The position numbers and the translations under genes are program-made. The notes under the pieces were generated by a model. The model ran no database searches. It was not told the DNA's origin and worked only from the letters and a program-made list of their open reading frames with translations. A stretch of 64,000 nucleotides of DNA. It comes from Erysipelotrichaceae bacterium. Lineage in GTDB: Bacteria > Bacillota_I > Bacilli_A > Erysipelotrichales > Erysipelotrichaceae. The stretch lies in NCBI GenBank assembly GCA_031272515.1, contig JAISTR010000043.1:55695-119694 (forward strand), written 5' to 3'. Below are positions 49,880 through 59,075 of the stretch, piece by piece (the stretch's first letter is position 1; each line of letters starts with the position of its first letter).

Positions 49880-50958
49880 TTCTTTGCCTCCCGCTGGCCA
49901 ACCTCTTCGCTGTAGCGGTAGGCTTCCTCAATGTAGGCAACAAAGTTCTCCAAGGGAACATTGTCCTGAATCCGGTTGTTGAGGGTCAAAATCAGGCCTC
50001 CCTGATGGGGACGGTGGAAGGTGTCGATGAAGTGGCGCACTTCAGCCTTGACCTCATCCACAGTGCCAAAGGGCATGATTCTCTGCAGATCCATACCAGC
50101 CCAGAAGGTCAAACGGTCACCGTATTTTTCGGCGATTTCCTTCTCATCCATCGTGTATTTCTGTACCGGGTGCAATACATCCACCCCGGTTTCAATAAAC
50201 ATGTCAATCAGCTTGCGGCAGTCCCCGCAGCAGTGCAGCCAGGTATGTAATCCGAGGCTATGGGCATAGTCGCAGAACTCCTTGAAGTAGGGATAGTAGA
50301 ACTCCTTCCACATCTCAGGCGACATAAACGGATCGCGCTGCATGCCGAAGTCATCCCCCCAGCTCACACCGTCAATGTTGGCTTCCTCGACCCCGCGCTT
50401 GATTGCGGCCTTGAAGAAGCGCAGCACCCGCTTGGCGACCGCATGTACATGCTCCGGCTCTTCATAGAGGTCAAAGAGCGAATTGGTCATGCCCCGGTAG
50501 TCCCAAAGGCGGCCCCAGAAGCCATCCGATACCCATAACAGGCGATAGCGGCCGTCTTCCGGCGGATTGTTGCAAAACATCGTCGGTTCGTTGATGTCCG
50601 GGCATTCCGGACTGATTTTGTCATATACATCCCATTCAATGTCGTTTTCTTCATCGACCGCCACCGAACCGGTGCGGCCGATGGAGGGATCGGCACCCGG
50701 CACATCGCACCAGGTGTACTTGTTACCGGTATCATCAAATAAAGCCGGCTTTTTCAAATAGAAGACCACAACATCTTCCGGATACTCCTCAATGGTCTTG
50801 TAGAGGGTTGGCTGCTTCCATTCCTCCAGTTCGTTGATGTGAATCCAGTGACCGGTGCATACCGCCGGACGCCGGACGCCCTTGTGCTCAATCAGGCTGA
50901 TAATCTCATCCCGCATCAAGGGTTGAATCTTTGCCTTCGCAAATGCTTTTTCTGACAT
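49876..50958 (-). CDS. URO-D family methyltransferase (MtaA-like)
   Basis: 360 residues of the uroporphyrinogen decarboxylase-like fold. H242-C-C244 gives the H-x-C zinc half-site of MtaA/MtbA-type enzymes (L-H-C-C-G-D). The third zinc Cys, usually in a G-C-x-I-x-x-x-x-P-x-E-N motif near the end, is replaced (N-N-R-I-Q-D-N-V-P-L-E-N). It is likely the second methyltransferase, taking methyl from MtaC to tetrahydrofolate or another thiol/acceptor, or a substrate-specific methyltransferase. True heme decarboxylase activity is unlikely. First gene of the operon. Confidence 0.75.
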   Translation of the reverse strand: MSEKAFAKAKIQPLMRDEIISLIEHKGVRRPAVCTGHWIHINELEEWKQPTLYKTIEEYPEDVVVFYLKKPALFDDTGNKYTWCDVPGADPSIGRTGSVAVDEENDIEWDVYDKISPECPDINEPTMFCNNPPEDGRYRLLWVSDGFWGRLWDYRGMTNSLFDLYEEPEHVHAVAKRVLRFFKAAIKRGVEEANIDGVSWGDDFGMQRDPFMSPEMWKEFYYPYFKEFCDYAHSLGLHTWLHCCGDCRKLIDMFIETGVDVLHPVQKYTMDEKEIAEKYGDRLTFWAGMDLQRIMPFGTVDEVKAEVRHFIDTFHRPHQGGLILTLNNRIQDNVPLENFVAYIEEAYRYSEEVGQREAKK

Positions 50959-51352
50959 CTTTCACCTCTTCCTTTCTGCTCTGATGTCCAAAATCAATCA
51001 ATCTATCAATCGTGGTTTGTTGCCAAAATAAAAACCACAAAAACTGCTTGTGGCAAATGAGGATGACGGTGGTTTAAGACAAACATGGATGTACCCCCAA
51101 TATTCAACCTTATTATGACCCAGGAAACCGTTTTCATCAAGTCAGAGCAAATGAATTCTGTCAGGGAATTCCTGTTTTGGCTCTTTTCCTTGTGCGTTTT
51201 AAAGGAAAATCAATCATCCGCTTTTTCCCCTGATCGTTTTTGCGCGTTTTTGCGCGCAAGCGTGCAAAGCATTGGAAACTGGAAAGAATTGGCAGGAAAT
51301 CCATATTGAATACTTATATTAACTTATATTAAAATAAGCAATAGGAGGATCC
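50959..51352. other. Divergent intergenic region of the methanol operon and GntR gene
   Basis: 394 bases. Holds an inverted repeat CCACAA...TTGTGG at about 51032-51052 near the methyltransferase side and the repeats listed at 51312-51338. I see no cobalamin-riboswitch core. A short plus-strand frame (51085-51309) has no ribosome site or family features and is not called. Confidence 0.4.
51312..51338. promoter_or_regulatory. Direct repeat/palindrome before the GntR gene (candidate operator)
   Basis: Two adjacent copies of ACTTATATTA (51312-51321, 51322-51331), the second forming an imperfect palindrome CTTAT...ATAAG (51323-51338), directly before the ribosome site of the GntR gene. UTRA-type GntR proteins often bind such sites and control their own operon. 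Confidence 0.5.
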
Positions 51353-52081
51353 ATGAAAACACTGAAACAGGACGGCAGCACCAGCCTGACCCGGCAGCTG
51401 AGCATCGACATACTCAACGACATCAGCTCCGGGGTATACAAGCCGGGGGATAAACTGCCTTCCGAATCCGAAATGATGCAGACCTATAAAGTATCCCGGG
51501 TCACCATCCGCAATGCGATTGCGCGCTTGGTCAATGATGGCTTTTTACTGAAGCATCAGGGCAAAGGCACCTTCGTGGCAATGCCCCAGTATCACCGGGA
51601 ATTCAATGGTGACGGCAGTTTCACCCAGGCGATTGCAGCGCAGGGCAAAACCCCTTCCACGCAAATCATTTCCATTGAGAAGATGGAAGCGGACCAAGCC
51701 ATAGCAAAACATCTGGGTGTGAGTGTGCAAACAACAGTCATACGTTTGATGCGGCTGCGTTTAATTGACGGTGTTCCGGCAATTTTGGAGCTGGATTATT
51801 TCCGGGATGATTTCGGTTTTCTCTTTGAAAACAATCTGCAGGATGTTTCTTTGATGGATTTGATCCGACAAAACAAGGGTGTGGAAGCATATGCTTTTGT
51901 TGATGAGTTTGAGGCTGTTTCAGCAGGTGATTTTGCCGTATTTCTGGGTTGTGCGAAAAATCATCCGCTCTTGAAACAAAGTCAGATTTTGCTGGATGAA
52001 TTTACCCAGATCATCTACTACAACGAACAGTATATTGACAATCAATGCTATCCGGGTGTAAAGCGTATTACGACCCGTTAG
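51353..52081 (+). CDS. GntR/UTRA family transcriptional regulator
   Basis: 242 residues. N-terminal winged helix: D-I-S-S-G-V-Y-K-P-G-D-K-L-P-S-E-S-E-M, V-S-R-V-T-I-R-N-A-I, H-Q-G-K-G-T-F-V; C-terminal UTRA domain (V-I-R-L-M-R-L-R...P-A-I-L-E-L-D-Y-F). UTRA regulators sense sugar phosphates or amino sugars. Leads the second PTS operon; BtpA follows 42 bases later. Confidence 0.92.
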   Translation: MKTLKQDGSTSLTRQLSIDILNDISSGVYKPGDKLPSESEMMQTYKVSRVTIRNAIARLVNDGFLLKHQGKGTFVAMPQYHREFNGDGSFTQAIAAQGKTPSTQIISIEKMEADQAIAKHLGVSVQTTVIRLMRLRLIDGVPAILELDYFRDDFGFLFENNLQDVSLMDLIRQNKGVEAYAFVDEFEAVSAGDFAVFLGCAKNHPLLKQSQILLDEFTQIIYYNEQYIDNQCYPGVKRITTR

Positions 52082-52123
52082 TTTGGTTCTTTTGGGGAAT
52101 AAATATTAGAAAGCAGGTGAAAC

Positions 52124-52864
52124 ATGCGCAGCTTTTCGCAAGTGTTTCCAGTTTTTAAGCCGGTCATCGGGGTGATTCACCTCAAGGGCAAAACGCCTGA
52201 GGAGATCTTAACGAGAGCCCAAGAGGAAATCAGTGCCTATGTATCCGGCGGACTGAATGGAGTTTTAATCGAGAATTATTTTGGCCATTACTTTGATATG
52301 GAGCGGGTGCTGAATTGGCTACAAGCCAATCCCCTGCCGGTTCCTCTTGGTGTCAATGTGCTGGGACATGATGCCATGGGTTTTGAATTGGCCAAAAAGT
52401 ATTCAGTGCAGTTTATGCAGGTGGATTCGGTCATCGGTCATGTCAGTGAGCGCAATGAGAAAACACTGGAAGCCTTCTTTGACCTCTACCGCAGCCGTGT
52501 GGATGTCTGTCTGATTGGCGGTGTGCGCTTCAAGTACCAGCCGGTCCTCTCCAAGCGCAGCTTGAAGGAAGATCTTCTGGATGCGACCAAACGCTGTGAT
52601 GCGATCTGTGTTACAGGAGATGCCACCGGTCAGGAAACTGACTTAAAGAAAATCCGAGAATTCCGCAGTATCCTTCCGGATTTCCCCTTGATTGTCGGAG
52701 CCGGGACCACCAAGGACAACATCAGCGCGCAGTTGAAGTACTGCGACGGAGCGATTGTCGGCAGTACCTTCAAGGACAGCCGCAAGGATACCGGTGACGT
52801 CAGCCTGGCATTTGTCCAGGAGTTTATGCAAGCCGTTGAGGCTTGCCGAAAGGAGTACCAATGA
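52124..52864 (+). CDS. BtpA/SgcQ family protein
   Basis: 246 residues, TIM-barrel type: P-V-I-G-V-I-H-L-K-G near the start, G-L-N-G-V-L-I-E-N-Y-F, P-L-G-V-N-V-L, and late I-V-G-A-G-T-T-K-D-N / G-A-I-V-G-S-T-F-K. SgcQ of E. coli is in a PTS operon, as here; BtpA itself affects photosystem I assembly in cyanobacteria. A sugar-phosphate lyase or epimerase role is plausible but unproven. Overlaps IIB by four bases. Confidence 0.82.
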   Translation: MRSFSQVFPVFKPVIGVIHLKGKTPEEILTRAQEEISAYVSGGLNGVLIENYFGHYFDMERVLNWLQANPLPVPLGVNVLGHDAMGFELAKKYSVQFMQVDSVIGHVSERNEKTLEAFFDLYRSRVDVCLIGGVRFKYQPVLSKRSLKEDLLDATKRCDAICVTGDATGQETDLKKIREFRSILPDFPLIVGAGTTKDNISAQLKYCDGAIVGSTFKDSRKDTGDVSLAFVQEFMQAVEACRKEYQ

Positions 52865-53331
52865 TTCGTTTTGTCCGCATTGACCATCGTCTTCTGCACG
52901 GTCAGGTCGCCTTTGCCTGGACCAAAAACCTGGGAGCAGACTGCATCCTGATTGCCAATGACCGGGTGGCGAATGACGAACTGGCCAGCGCTGTACTGCG
53001 CATTGCCAAACCCAGCGGCATCAAACTGGTCATCAAAAGTGTGGAGGATTCCATCACCGCCCTGAACTCCGGCGCTACCGACAAGTACAAACTGTTTATC
53101 ATTGTCGGCAGTATCGCTGATGCCAAAAAGCTGAGTGACAAGGTGGATGCAATCAAAAGCATCAACCTGGGCGGAGTAAAAAAAGAGGAAGGCAAGAAAC
53201 AAATTTCACGGGCTGTCTTTGTCAGTGATGAAGAAATTGCCCTGCTCAAACAAATGAATGCCAAAGGCATTGAGCTGGAAATCCGGATGATTCCGGATGA
53301 CACAGCGGTCGATGCCATAAAAGTAATCTGA
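52861..53331 (+). CDS. PTS mannose/fructose/sorbose family IIB component (second system)
   Basis: 156 residues from the ATG at 52861. Active His13 in I-D-H-R-L-L-H-G-Q-V. Related to the IIB at 35007 but clearly diverged. Followed by IIC and IID. Confidence 0.95.
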   Translation: MIRFVRIDHRLLHGQVAFAWTKNLGADCILIANDRVANDELASAVLRIAKPSGIKLVIKSVEDSITALNSGATDKYKLFIIVGSIADAKKLSDKVDAIKSINLGGVKKEEGKKQISRAVFVSDEEIALLKQMNAKGIELEIRMIPDDTAVDAIKVI

Positions 53332-53344
53332 GAAAGGAAATCTT

Positions 53345-54109
53345 ATGGACAACTTATTTCTTACATCCGTACTGATTTTTGTAGCCTGCTGCATTCCGAC
53401 ACTGGTGTGCCTGGTTGGCATCGACCTGGTGGGTAGACCTTTAGTCATCTCCGCCATCATCGGTGCGATTCTGGGTGACCTCAAAACCGGAATTATGTGC
53501 GGGGCTACGATTGAACTGATTTGGCTGGGGGTCTTCGCCATTGGCGCCTCCAACCCTCCTGATATGTTATCCGGAGCGGTTATCGGAACCGCCTATGTCA
53601 TCATCAGCAAAGCGCCGATTGAATCTGCCGTCATCCTGGCAGTTCCGGTTGCTGCGCTGGTTAAATTAATCAATGAAGTGCGCTGGACTGTCATCAACGT
53701 TTTGATTGGCAGCAAAGCCGACAAGTATGCCGCTTTGGGTGACCGCAAAAAAGTGGAACTGATGCACTGGTTCTCCTTGTCCTGGGGTGTATTTTTAAGA
53801 CCGGTCATCATCGCCGTTGCCATCTATTTCGGCATTCCCTGGATTGAACAGGTCGTTGCTTCCATTCCGGGCTGGCTCAGCGACGGTTTGATGTACGCAA
53901 CCGGGATTATCCCGGCAATCGGTTTTGCCATGATTGCCCGGATGATTTTGACCAAGCAAACCGCACTGTTTTTGTTTCTGGGCTTTATTCTTGCCGCCTT
54001 CTTCAATCTGTCCATCATCGGGATTGCCGGTTTGGGCTGTGTGATTGTGGCATATCTGATTTTTAACAAAAACCAAAAGGAGGCAGTCATCGATGACAAC
54101 GAATTCTAA
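53345..54109 (+). CDS. PTS mannose/fructose/sorbose family IIC component (second system)
   Basis: 254 residues, multi-span; G-R-P-L-V-I-S-A-I-I-G-A-I-L-G-D-L-K-T-G-I-M-C and G-A-S-N-P-P-D segments fit IIC. Its end overlaps IID by 17 bases. Confidence 0.93.
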   Translation: MDNLFLTSVLIFVACCIPTLVCLVGIDLVGRPLVISAIIGAILGDLKTGIMCGATIELIWLGVFAIGASNPPDMLSGAVIGTAYVIISKAPIESAVILAVPVAALVKLINEVRWTVINVLIGSKADKYAALGDRKKVELMHWFSLSWGVFLRPVIIAVAIYFGIPWIEQVVASIPGWLSDGLMYATGIIPAIGFAMIARMILTKQTALFLFLGFILAAFFNLSIIGIAGLGCVIVAYLIFNKNQKEAVIDDNEF

Positions 54110-54908
54110 GCTCGACAAGAAAGAGTTCTGGCGCTTGTACTGGCGCTCCTGCGCCCTGGACCATTCCTGGAACTATGAGCGCCAGCAAAACATCGCTTAT
54201 TCCTTCATTCTGGCCAGCGCCGTTGACAAGATCTATCAAGATGATGAGGAAAAGCGGATTGCGGCCTTGCAAAGAGGATTGGATTTCATGGCCATCACAC
54301 CGCAGATCAGTCCCCTGTTAATCGGCATCAATGTGGCGATGGATGAGGAAAACGCCCAAAATGACATCTTCGACGAGAGTCTGATTCAATCGGTCAAGAC
54401 CTCCTTGATGGGACCCTTGGCCGGAATCGGTGATTCCTTGATTCCGGGGACTCTGCGCATCATCGCTGCCGGTATGGGAATTTCCTTCTCATTGGCAGGC
54501 AGCATCCTGGGACCGGTGATTTTCTTGCTGGTATTCAATGTCCCCAGCTATTTCATCCGCTACTATTCTTTGAAATTCGGCTATCAGCTTGGTACCGACT
54601 TCATCAAGTCGATGGCTAAGACCAACATTATGGACACGGTATCCTATTGTGCCTCCATCGTCGGCTTAATGGTGGTGGGCGGTATGGTCTATCAACAAAT
54701 CTGGCTGGATCTGCCGATTATGGTCGGGTCTGGCGACTTTGCCCAGCCGCTGGTCAGCTATTTTGACCAGATTGCCCCGGGCTTGATTCAGCTTGCCCTG
54801 TTTGGCATCATGTACTATCTGTTGGGCAGAAAATTCAAGACCACCCGCATTCTGTTTGCGGTCTTGGGCATCTGCATCGGTCTGACCTTCCTTAGCACCT
54901 TGTTCTAA
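54093..54908 (+). CDS. PTS mannose/fructose/sorbose family IID component (second system)
   Basis: 271 residues with W-R-S-C-A-L-D-H-S-W-N-Y-E, S-L-M-G-P-L-A-G-I-G-D-S-L and C-terminal membrane spans. No IIA gene in this operon; IIA may come from the system at 35821 or elsewhere. Confidence 0.94.
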   Translation: MTTNSKLDKKEFWRLYWRSCALDHSWNYERQQNIAYSFILASAVDKIYQDDEEKRIAALQRGLDFMAITPQISPLLIGINVAMDEENAQNDIFDESLIQSVKTSLMGPLAGIGDSLIPGTLRIIAAGMGISFSLAGSILGPVIFLLVFNVPSYFIRYYSLKFGYQLGTDFIKSMAKTNIMDTVSYCASIVGLMVVGGMVYQQIWLDLPIMVGSGDFAQPLVSYFDQIAPGLIQLALFGIMYYLLGRKFKTTRILFAVLGICIGLTFLSTLF

Positions 54909-54928
54909 AATCAAGCTGTTGCATGTAA

Positions 54929-54955
54929 AAACCTCCTGTACCGGAGGTTTTTTTG
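54929..54955 (+). terminator. Terminator of the second PTS operon
   Basis: Stem AAACCTCC / GGAGGTTT (54929-54936, 54943-54950) followed by seven T; also faces the convergent 54962 gene. Confidence 0.88.
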
Positions 54956-54961
54956 TTTCTA

Positions 54962-56200
54962 TCAGTCTTTCCAAAGACCGCTTTCACTTCCTAAGCGGGT
55001 CATGATTTCCTCACTGCTTTTGGCTTTGGTCAGATAGCTGTTATACAAAATCAAAAGCGAGGAAGCCGGCAGCACCAGAATCTGATTGCGCTCGGCAATA
55101 TCGATAATCCTTTGCGCAAGCGGCGGCCGCTCGGAAATCAGGGTATCATAGTGGTCGTTCAAAACCAATAGGCCTTTGACATTTTCTTCCAGACCCTGGT
55201 CGGACAAGCGCCCTTCCTCCTGCATGACCTGATTGAACAGTTCACTGATAAACTGCGGCTTGGCTTCGCCCTTGCTGGACTGTGCTGACCAGATCAGCGA
55301 GCACTGGGCACAGGAGATTCGCCGTTCCGCCTGATTGATAATGGCATCACTACCCGCCATCTCCGCCAGCATCCGTCCCGCCTGCTTAGAGAGCGTATCA
55401 CCGCTGCTGATTAACAGGGTCTTGAGCTGGGTATTGTTCTTTTGTTCGCGTTGCACAGCTGCCAGTTGGTTGCGAAGCAATTTGATCTCATTTTCAATGC
55501 GGATCTGCTCGGCGCGCAGCTCCTTGTCATTGAGTACATCGACCTCATCCAGCCAGTTTGGCAAAGCCACATTCTCGGCGTTTTCCTTTTCCAGAAAGAC
55601 CAAAAAGGCCTGCAGGGTCGGCGGTGATTCCAAAACATCCAAAGTGGTTAAAACCACCCCGTCCGGATAACGGACGACGGCAGCCTGCTCTTCATTGAAG
55701 TTGAGCAGTTCCTCGCCAATCGGCTGACTGGCTTGGGACAGGGCAAAATCCGCCGAGAGAAACTGGTTTTCCACTTCCAGTCTGGCCGGGGCATAAACGA
55801 TGCGATGCTGTATGGTATAGAGGACCTCCACCAGTATCCGGTGCAGATCCGGAATCATATCCTTGAGTTCGGTTTGATGGACAAACTGCTTGGTTCCGGC
55901 AAAATCCGCAAAGGAGAAGCCGCTGTAGAACATCTGGTTTTGCGGCAGGGCGATGACGATGTTGGTGCCCTTGCTGAGCTGGATCAGCGGCTTGAACTGC
56001 GCCAAAAGCGCCTTGGAATTGATGCCGCGGGTACTGTCGGTGTCGTTCTCCCATAAACCGGGAGAGGACATATCAAAAATATTCAGGGAAAAAGAATCCA
56101 AATCCCGGAAATCCTGCAGACCGCAGATTTCCAGACCGTTTATCCCCGAAAAACGCTCCTGAATCTGCTGATTCAACGTAATTAGCTGTACGGCGCCCAT
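54962..56200 (-). CDS. Protein of unknown function with coiled coil
   Basis: 412 residues from ATG at 56200 (AGGAGG six bases ahead). N-terminal alpha/beta region, predicted coiled coil about 223-262, a C-x-x-C pair (I-S-C-A-Q-C), then an end (K-G-L-L-V-L-N-D-H-Y-D-T, P-P-L-A-Q-R, a hydrophobic strand, and a helix) that resembles the C-terminal fold of restriction-endonuclease-like proteins but without a clear catalytic set. No transmembrane segment. Single gene. Function unknown. Confidence 0.6.
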   Translation of the reverse strand: MGAVQLITLNQQIQERFSGINGLEICGLQDFRDLDSFSLNIFDMSSPGLWENDTDSTRGINSKALLAQFKPLIQLSKGTNIVIALPQNQMFYSGFSFADFAGTKQFVHQTELKDMIPDLHRILVEVLYTIQHRIVYAPARLEVENQFLSADFALSQASQPIGEELLNFNEEQAAVVRYPDGVVLTTLDVLESPPTLQAFLVFLEKENAENVALPNWLDEVDVLNDKELRAEQIRIENEIKLLRNQLAAVQREQKNNTQLKTLLISSGDTLSKQAGRMLAEMAGSDAIINQAERRISCAQCSLIWSAQSSKGEAKPQFISELFNQVMQEEGRLSDQGLEENVKGLLVLNDHYDTLISERPPLAQRIIDIAERNQILVLPASSLLILYNSYLTKAKSSEEIMTRLGSESGLWKD

Positions 56201-56284
56201 ACATTCCCTCCTGATTTGACTTTGGTGCTTATATTTTAGCACAGCTGTTATGAAAAATGGGAGTTTTCCCCTGTTTGCGCCGTT

Positions 56285-56935
56285 TTAATTGTCGATGTTG
56301 GTGATTGTTCCCTGCTTTAGCTGGTAAAGATGTTTGGCGATGCGTGCTGCCTGGTCCAAATCATGGGATACCCACAGGGTCGTAATGTTTAAATAATGCA
56401 GTAAGTGACTCAGGTCATCCGCCAGGGCTGTCTTCAGATCCTGGTCCAAAGCCGCCAAGGGCTCATCCAATAACAAAAGCGAAGGTTTGATAATCAAAGC
56501 CCGGGCAATTGCCACCCGCTGCTTCTGGCCGCCGGAAAGCTTGCCGGCGGGCAGTTCCAATAAATCGCTGATATGCAGTAAACCGGCAGCTTCCTCGACT
56601 TTCTGCTGGCGCTCCGGTTTGGAAAGCTTGCGGATCTCAAGCGCCAGGGCGATGTTATCCTTCACCTTCAGATGATCAAACAGGGCGGCTTCCTGAAAGA
56701 CATAGCCCAGATGCCGCTTTGCGGGCGGCCAGCCGGTGACATCCTCTTTGTCAAAATAGATCTTTCCCTCATCGGGTTTTAAAAGCCCGGCAATCAGATT
56801 GAGCAGTGTGCTCTTGCCACCGCCGGAAGGTCCCAGGATGCAGCTGATTTCGCCAGAGGCAAACGTTGCATTGGCGTTTTCTAAAATCACTTTTTCTTCA
56901 AAGCGCTTTGATAAGTTTTCGATGACGACCTTCAT
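56285..56935 (-). CDS. ABC transporter ATP-binding protein
   Basis: 216 residues: Walker A G-P-S-G-G-G-K-S-T, Q-loop F-Q-E, signature L-S-G-G-Q-K-Q-R, Walker B L-L-L-L-D-E-P, switch His S-H-D. Closest in style to nitrate/taurine and sulfate-type importer ATPases. There is no permease next to it; the preceding DUF554 gene overlaps by four bases. Possibly an orphan ATPase or partner of a distant permease. Confidence 0.9.
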   Translation of the reverse strand: MKVVIENLSKRFEEKVILENANATFASGEISCILGPSGGGKSTLLNLIAGLLKPDEGKIYFDKEDVTGWPPAKRHLGYVFQEAALFDHLKVKDNIALALEIRKLSKPERQQKVEEAAGLLHISDLLELPAGKLSGGQKQRVAIARALIIKPSLLLLDEPLAALDQDLKTALADDLSHLLHYLNITTLWVSHDLDQAARIAKHLYQLKQGTITNIDN

Positions 56936-57618
56936 AACCAGGCTCCCAAAACAAGATAAAACAGCACCGGCAGAAACATCGCCGGTATCAGATTGACCAG
57001 CCGGATCTTCAAGACCTTGAGCTGGGTCAGGCCGGTCGCCAGAATCAAGAGCGAACCGGTGCAGCTGATATCGGTAATCATCACCTGTGTCAACAAAGGC
57101 TGCAACAAGCCTGCCAAAAGCGTCAGGGCGCCCTGGTAGACCAGAATCGTCCCGCAGGCAAAGACCACGCCAAAGCCCATGGTGGCACTCAATACGGCGG
57201 CGGCGACACAGTCCATCGCCGACTTGGTAAAGATGATGGTGTAGTTTTGATTAAGTCCGGCTTCAAAGGAGCCGACAATCGACATCCCGCCCACACAGAA
57301 TAAAAGCGAGGCGGCAATAAAGGCGCTGACCAGGTTGCCTTCCTTTTTGGCGTATTTTTCCTGCAGGCCTTGCGCCCAGTGATCGAGGTGCTGCTGCAGC
57401 TTCAGGGTCTCTCCCAGCCATCCGCCCAAAGCCATGCAGACGATGACCACAATGATGGAGTGGACCTCCCAGGCGCTCTTGATGGCAATAAAAACCACGC
57501 ACAGACCCAGACCCTGATAGATGGTCTCGGTCGCTTCTGGATGCAGAAACTTCTTTACTAATAAACCCAATATTGTCCCACCCAAAACCGCCGCTGCATT
57601 GACCAGTGTCGCAATCAT
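56932..57618 (-). CDS. DUF554 family membrane protein
   Basis: 228 residues with about six to seven spans. G-G-T-I-L-G-L-L, G-L-G-L-C-V and S-A-x-M-G-x-G-V, plus a mid C-V-G-G-M-S-I-V-G-S segment, match DUF554 (YdfK/YqgA type). Function unknown. In an operon of dnaE, response regulator, histidine kinase, this and an ABC ATPase. Confidence 0.85.
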   Translation of the reverse strand: MIATLVNAAAVLGGTILGLLVKKFLHPEATETIYQGLGLCVVFIAIKSAWEVHSIIVVIVCMALGGWLGETLKLQQHLDHWAQGLQEKYAKKEGNLVSAFIAASLLFCVGGMSIVGSFEAGLNQNYTIIFTKSAMDCVAAAVLSATMGFGVVFACGTILVYQGALTLLAGLLQPLLTQVMITDISCTGSLLILATGLTQLKVLKIRLVNLIPAMFLPVLFYLVLGAWL

Positions 57619-59075
57619 TTTTCCTTGTCCTCCGCACTTGCGATTTTCATTTCAAACCAGAAGGTCGAGCCTTCCCCAACGCTACTGTTGACCCCGAATT
57701 TAGCCTGATGCGCCTGCAGGATGCCTTTGGCGATGGCCAAACCCAGGCCGCTGCCCTCCGCGGCTCTTTGATATTTCTTGTCCGTCCGGTAGTAGCGGTC
57801 CCAGATATAGGGCAAATCCTTGGCGGCTATCCCGGAGCCGTTATCGATGACTTCCAACCGGATCACCCCACCTCTTCTTCTGGTGGTTTTGATGGTTACC
57901 AGGGTCTTGGGCTGGGAGTGCTTGATGGCGTTATCGATGAAGTTGTAGACGACCTGGGCAATCTTTACCGGGTCACCATACACACTGACATCCTCGCAGA
58001 ACTCTTCCTTATGCATTACATCCTGGCGTAAAAAGGCGCCTTCCAGTACACTCATGATTTCCCGGATGGGCTGATGGAACGGGAAGACTTTCTTGTTGAG
58101 CTGCAGCGCTGCCGCCTGCAATCGGGAAAGCTCCAGCATATCCGTGACCAGCCGGTCCAGGTGGTTGGCTTCGGTGATGATGACCTCCAGGTGCTGCTCA
58201 CGCTTTTCCGGGTCCTGCCCGGTCAAATCGCGCACCATCTCGGCGTAAGCCCGGATCATCGTCAAAGGCGTCTTGATGTCATGGGAGACATTGGCGACCA
58301 GATCGCGGCGCAGCTCATCCATGCGCGAGAGTTCGCCGGTCGCATAGTTGAGGGTATCTGCCAGTTCATCCAGTTCCGTATAGAAGTTGTTGCTACCGGA
58401 AAACATGACCGCATAGTCCCCTTCCCCCAGTCTTCTGGCGCTCTCGGTCATCCGTACAATCGGCTGCGACATGCGCCGGGAAACCAGGTAGGCCAAAAGT
58501 GCCGCCAGGGACAGGGCAATCAGCGTGGTTAAAATCAGCTGGCTGCGGATGATGTCATAGGCGTAGTCCACCGGTTCCACATAGGAGTTGACAATCAGAT
58601 AGTAATTGGACAGATGGAAATCCAGCTTTTCGGTATAGAGAATCATCTCACCGGGATAGTTGAGGTTGTTGACATAGTCGGTTAAGACGGTTTCATTGCT
58701 TTCCGCCATCCTTGTAGCCAGTGTAAGCGGCTGAAAGATGGAGGAAGGCAGATTGAGATAACAGGGTGAACCGATGCCATCCTTTAAGCTGATCACTTCC
58801 TTGTAGGAAGTGCTGCTGAGCTGGTAAATTGAAAAACAGACACCGTTATTGACCGCGATGTCGTTTAAGGCGTAGTCCAGATAAGGGGATTCCTCCTGCA
58901 GGGCGGATTTCACCTGATCGGCTACATTCTGGATGCTTTCTTCCTTGGCGGAGCGGTAGTAGGGATCCATCATCAGTAACTGCAAAACCCAGATGGTCGC
59001 AATCAAAGCAACCGCAAAAGAAGAAAAGTACAGCCAGGAACGAAAGGTCAGTGATTTGAAAAAATCAGACTTCAA
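57615..59075 (-). CDS. Two-component sensor histidine kinase
   Basis: 486 residues. Two spans (about 14-35, 178-198) enclose a 140-residue extracellular sensor region; then HAMP (200-255), HisKA with His265 in V-S-H-D-I-K-T-P, and an HATPase domain (D-N-A-I-K-H, D-N-G-S-G-I, G-S-G-L-G-L-A-I). Its start overlaps the response regulator end. It should phosphorylate that regulator; the signal is unknown. Confidence 0.93.
   Translation of the reverse strand: MKSDFFKSLTFRSWLYFSSFAVALIATIWVLQLLMMDPYYRSAKEESIQNVADQVKSALQEESPYLDYALNDIAVNNGVCFSIYQLSSTSYKEVISLKDGIGSPCYLNLPSSIFQPLTLATRMAESNETVLTDYVNNLNYPGEMILYTEKLDFHLSNYYLIVNSYVEPVDYAYDIIRSQLILTTLIALSLAALLAYLVSRRMSQPIVRMTESARRLGEGDYAVMFSGSNNFYTELDELADTLNYATGELSRMDELRRDLVANVSHDIKTPLTMIRAYAEMVRDLTGQDPEKREQHLEVIITEANHLDRLVTDMLELSRLQAAALQLNKKVFPFHQPIREIMSVLEGAFLRQDVMHKEEFCEDVSVYGDPVKIAQVVYNFIDNAIKHSQPKTLVTIKTTRRRGGVIRLEVIDNGSGIAAKDLPYIWDRYYRTDKKYQRAAEGSGLGLAIAKGILQAHQAKFGVNSSVGEGSTFWFEMKIASAEDKEK

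Noticed and set aside
51085..51309. Plus-strand frame of 74 codons before the GntR gene
   Set aside because: No ribosome site, no recognisable composition, and it covers likely regulatory DNA.
50959..51352. Cobalamin riboswitch before the methanol operon
   Set aside because: No B12-box core or matching helices could be found in the leader by eye.
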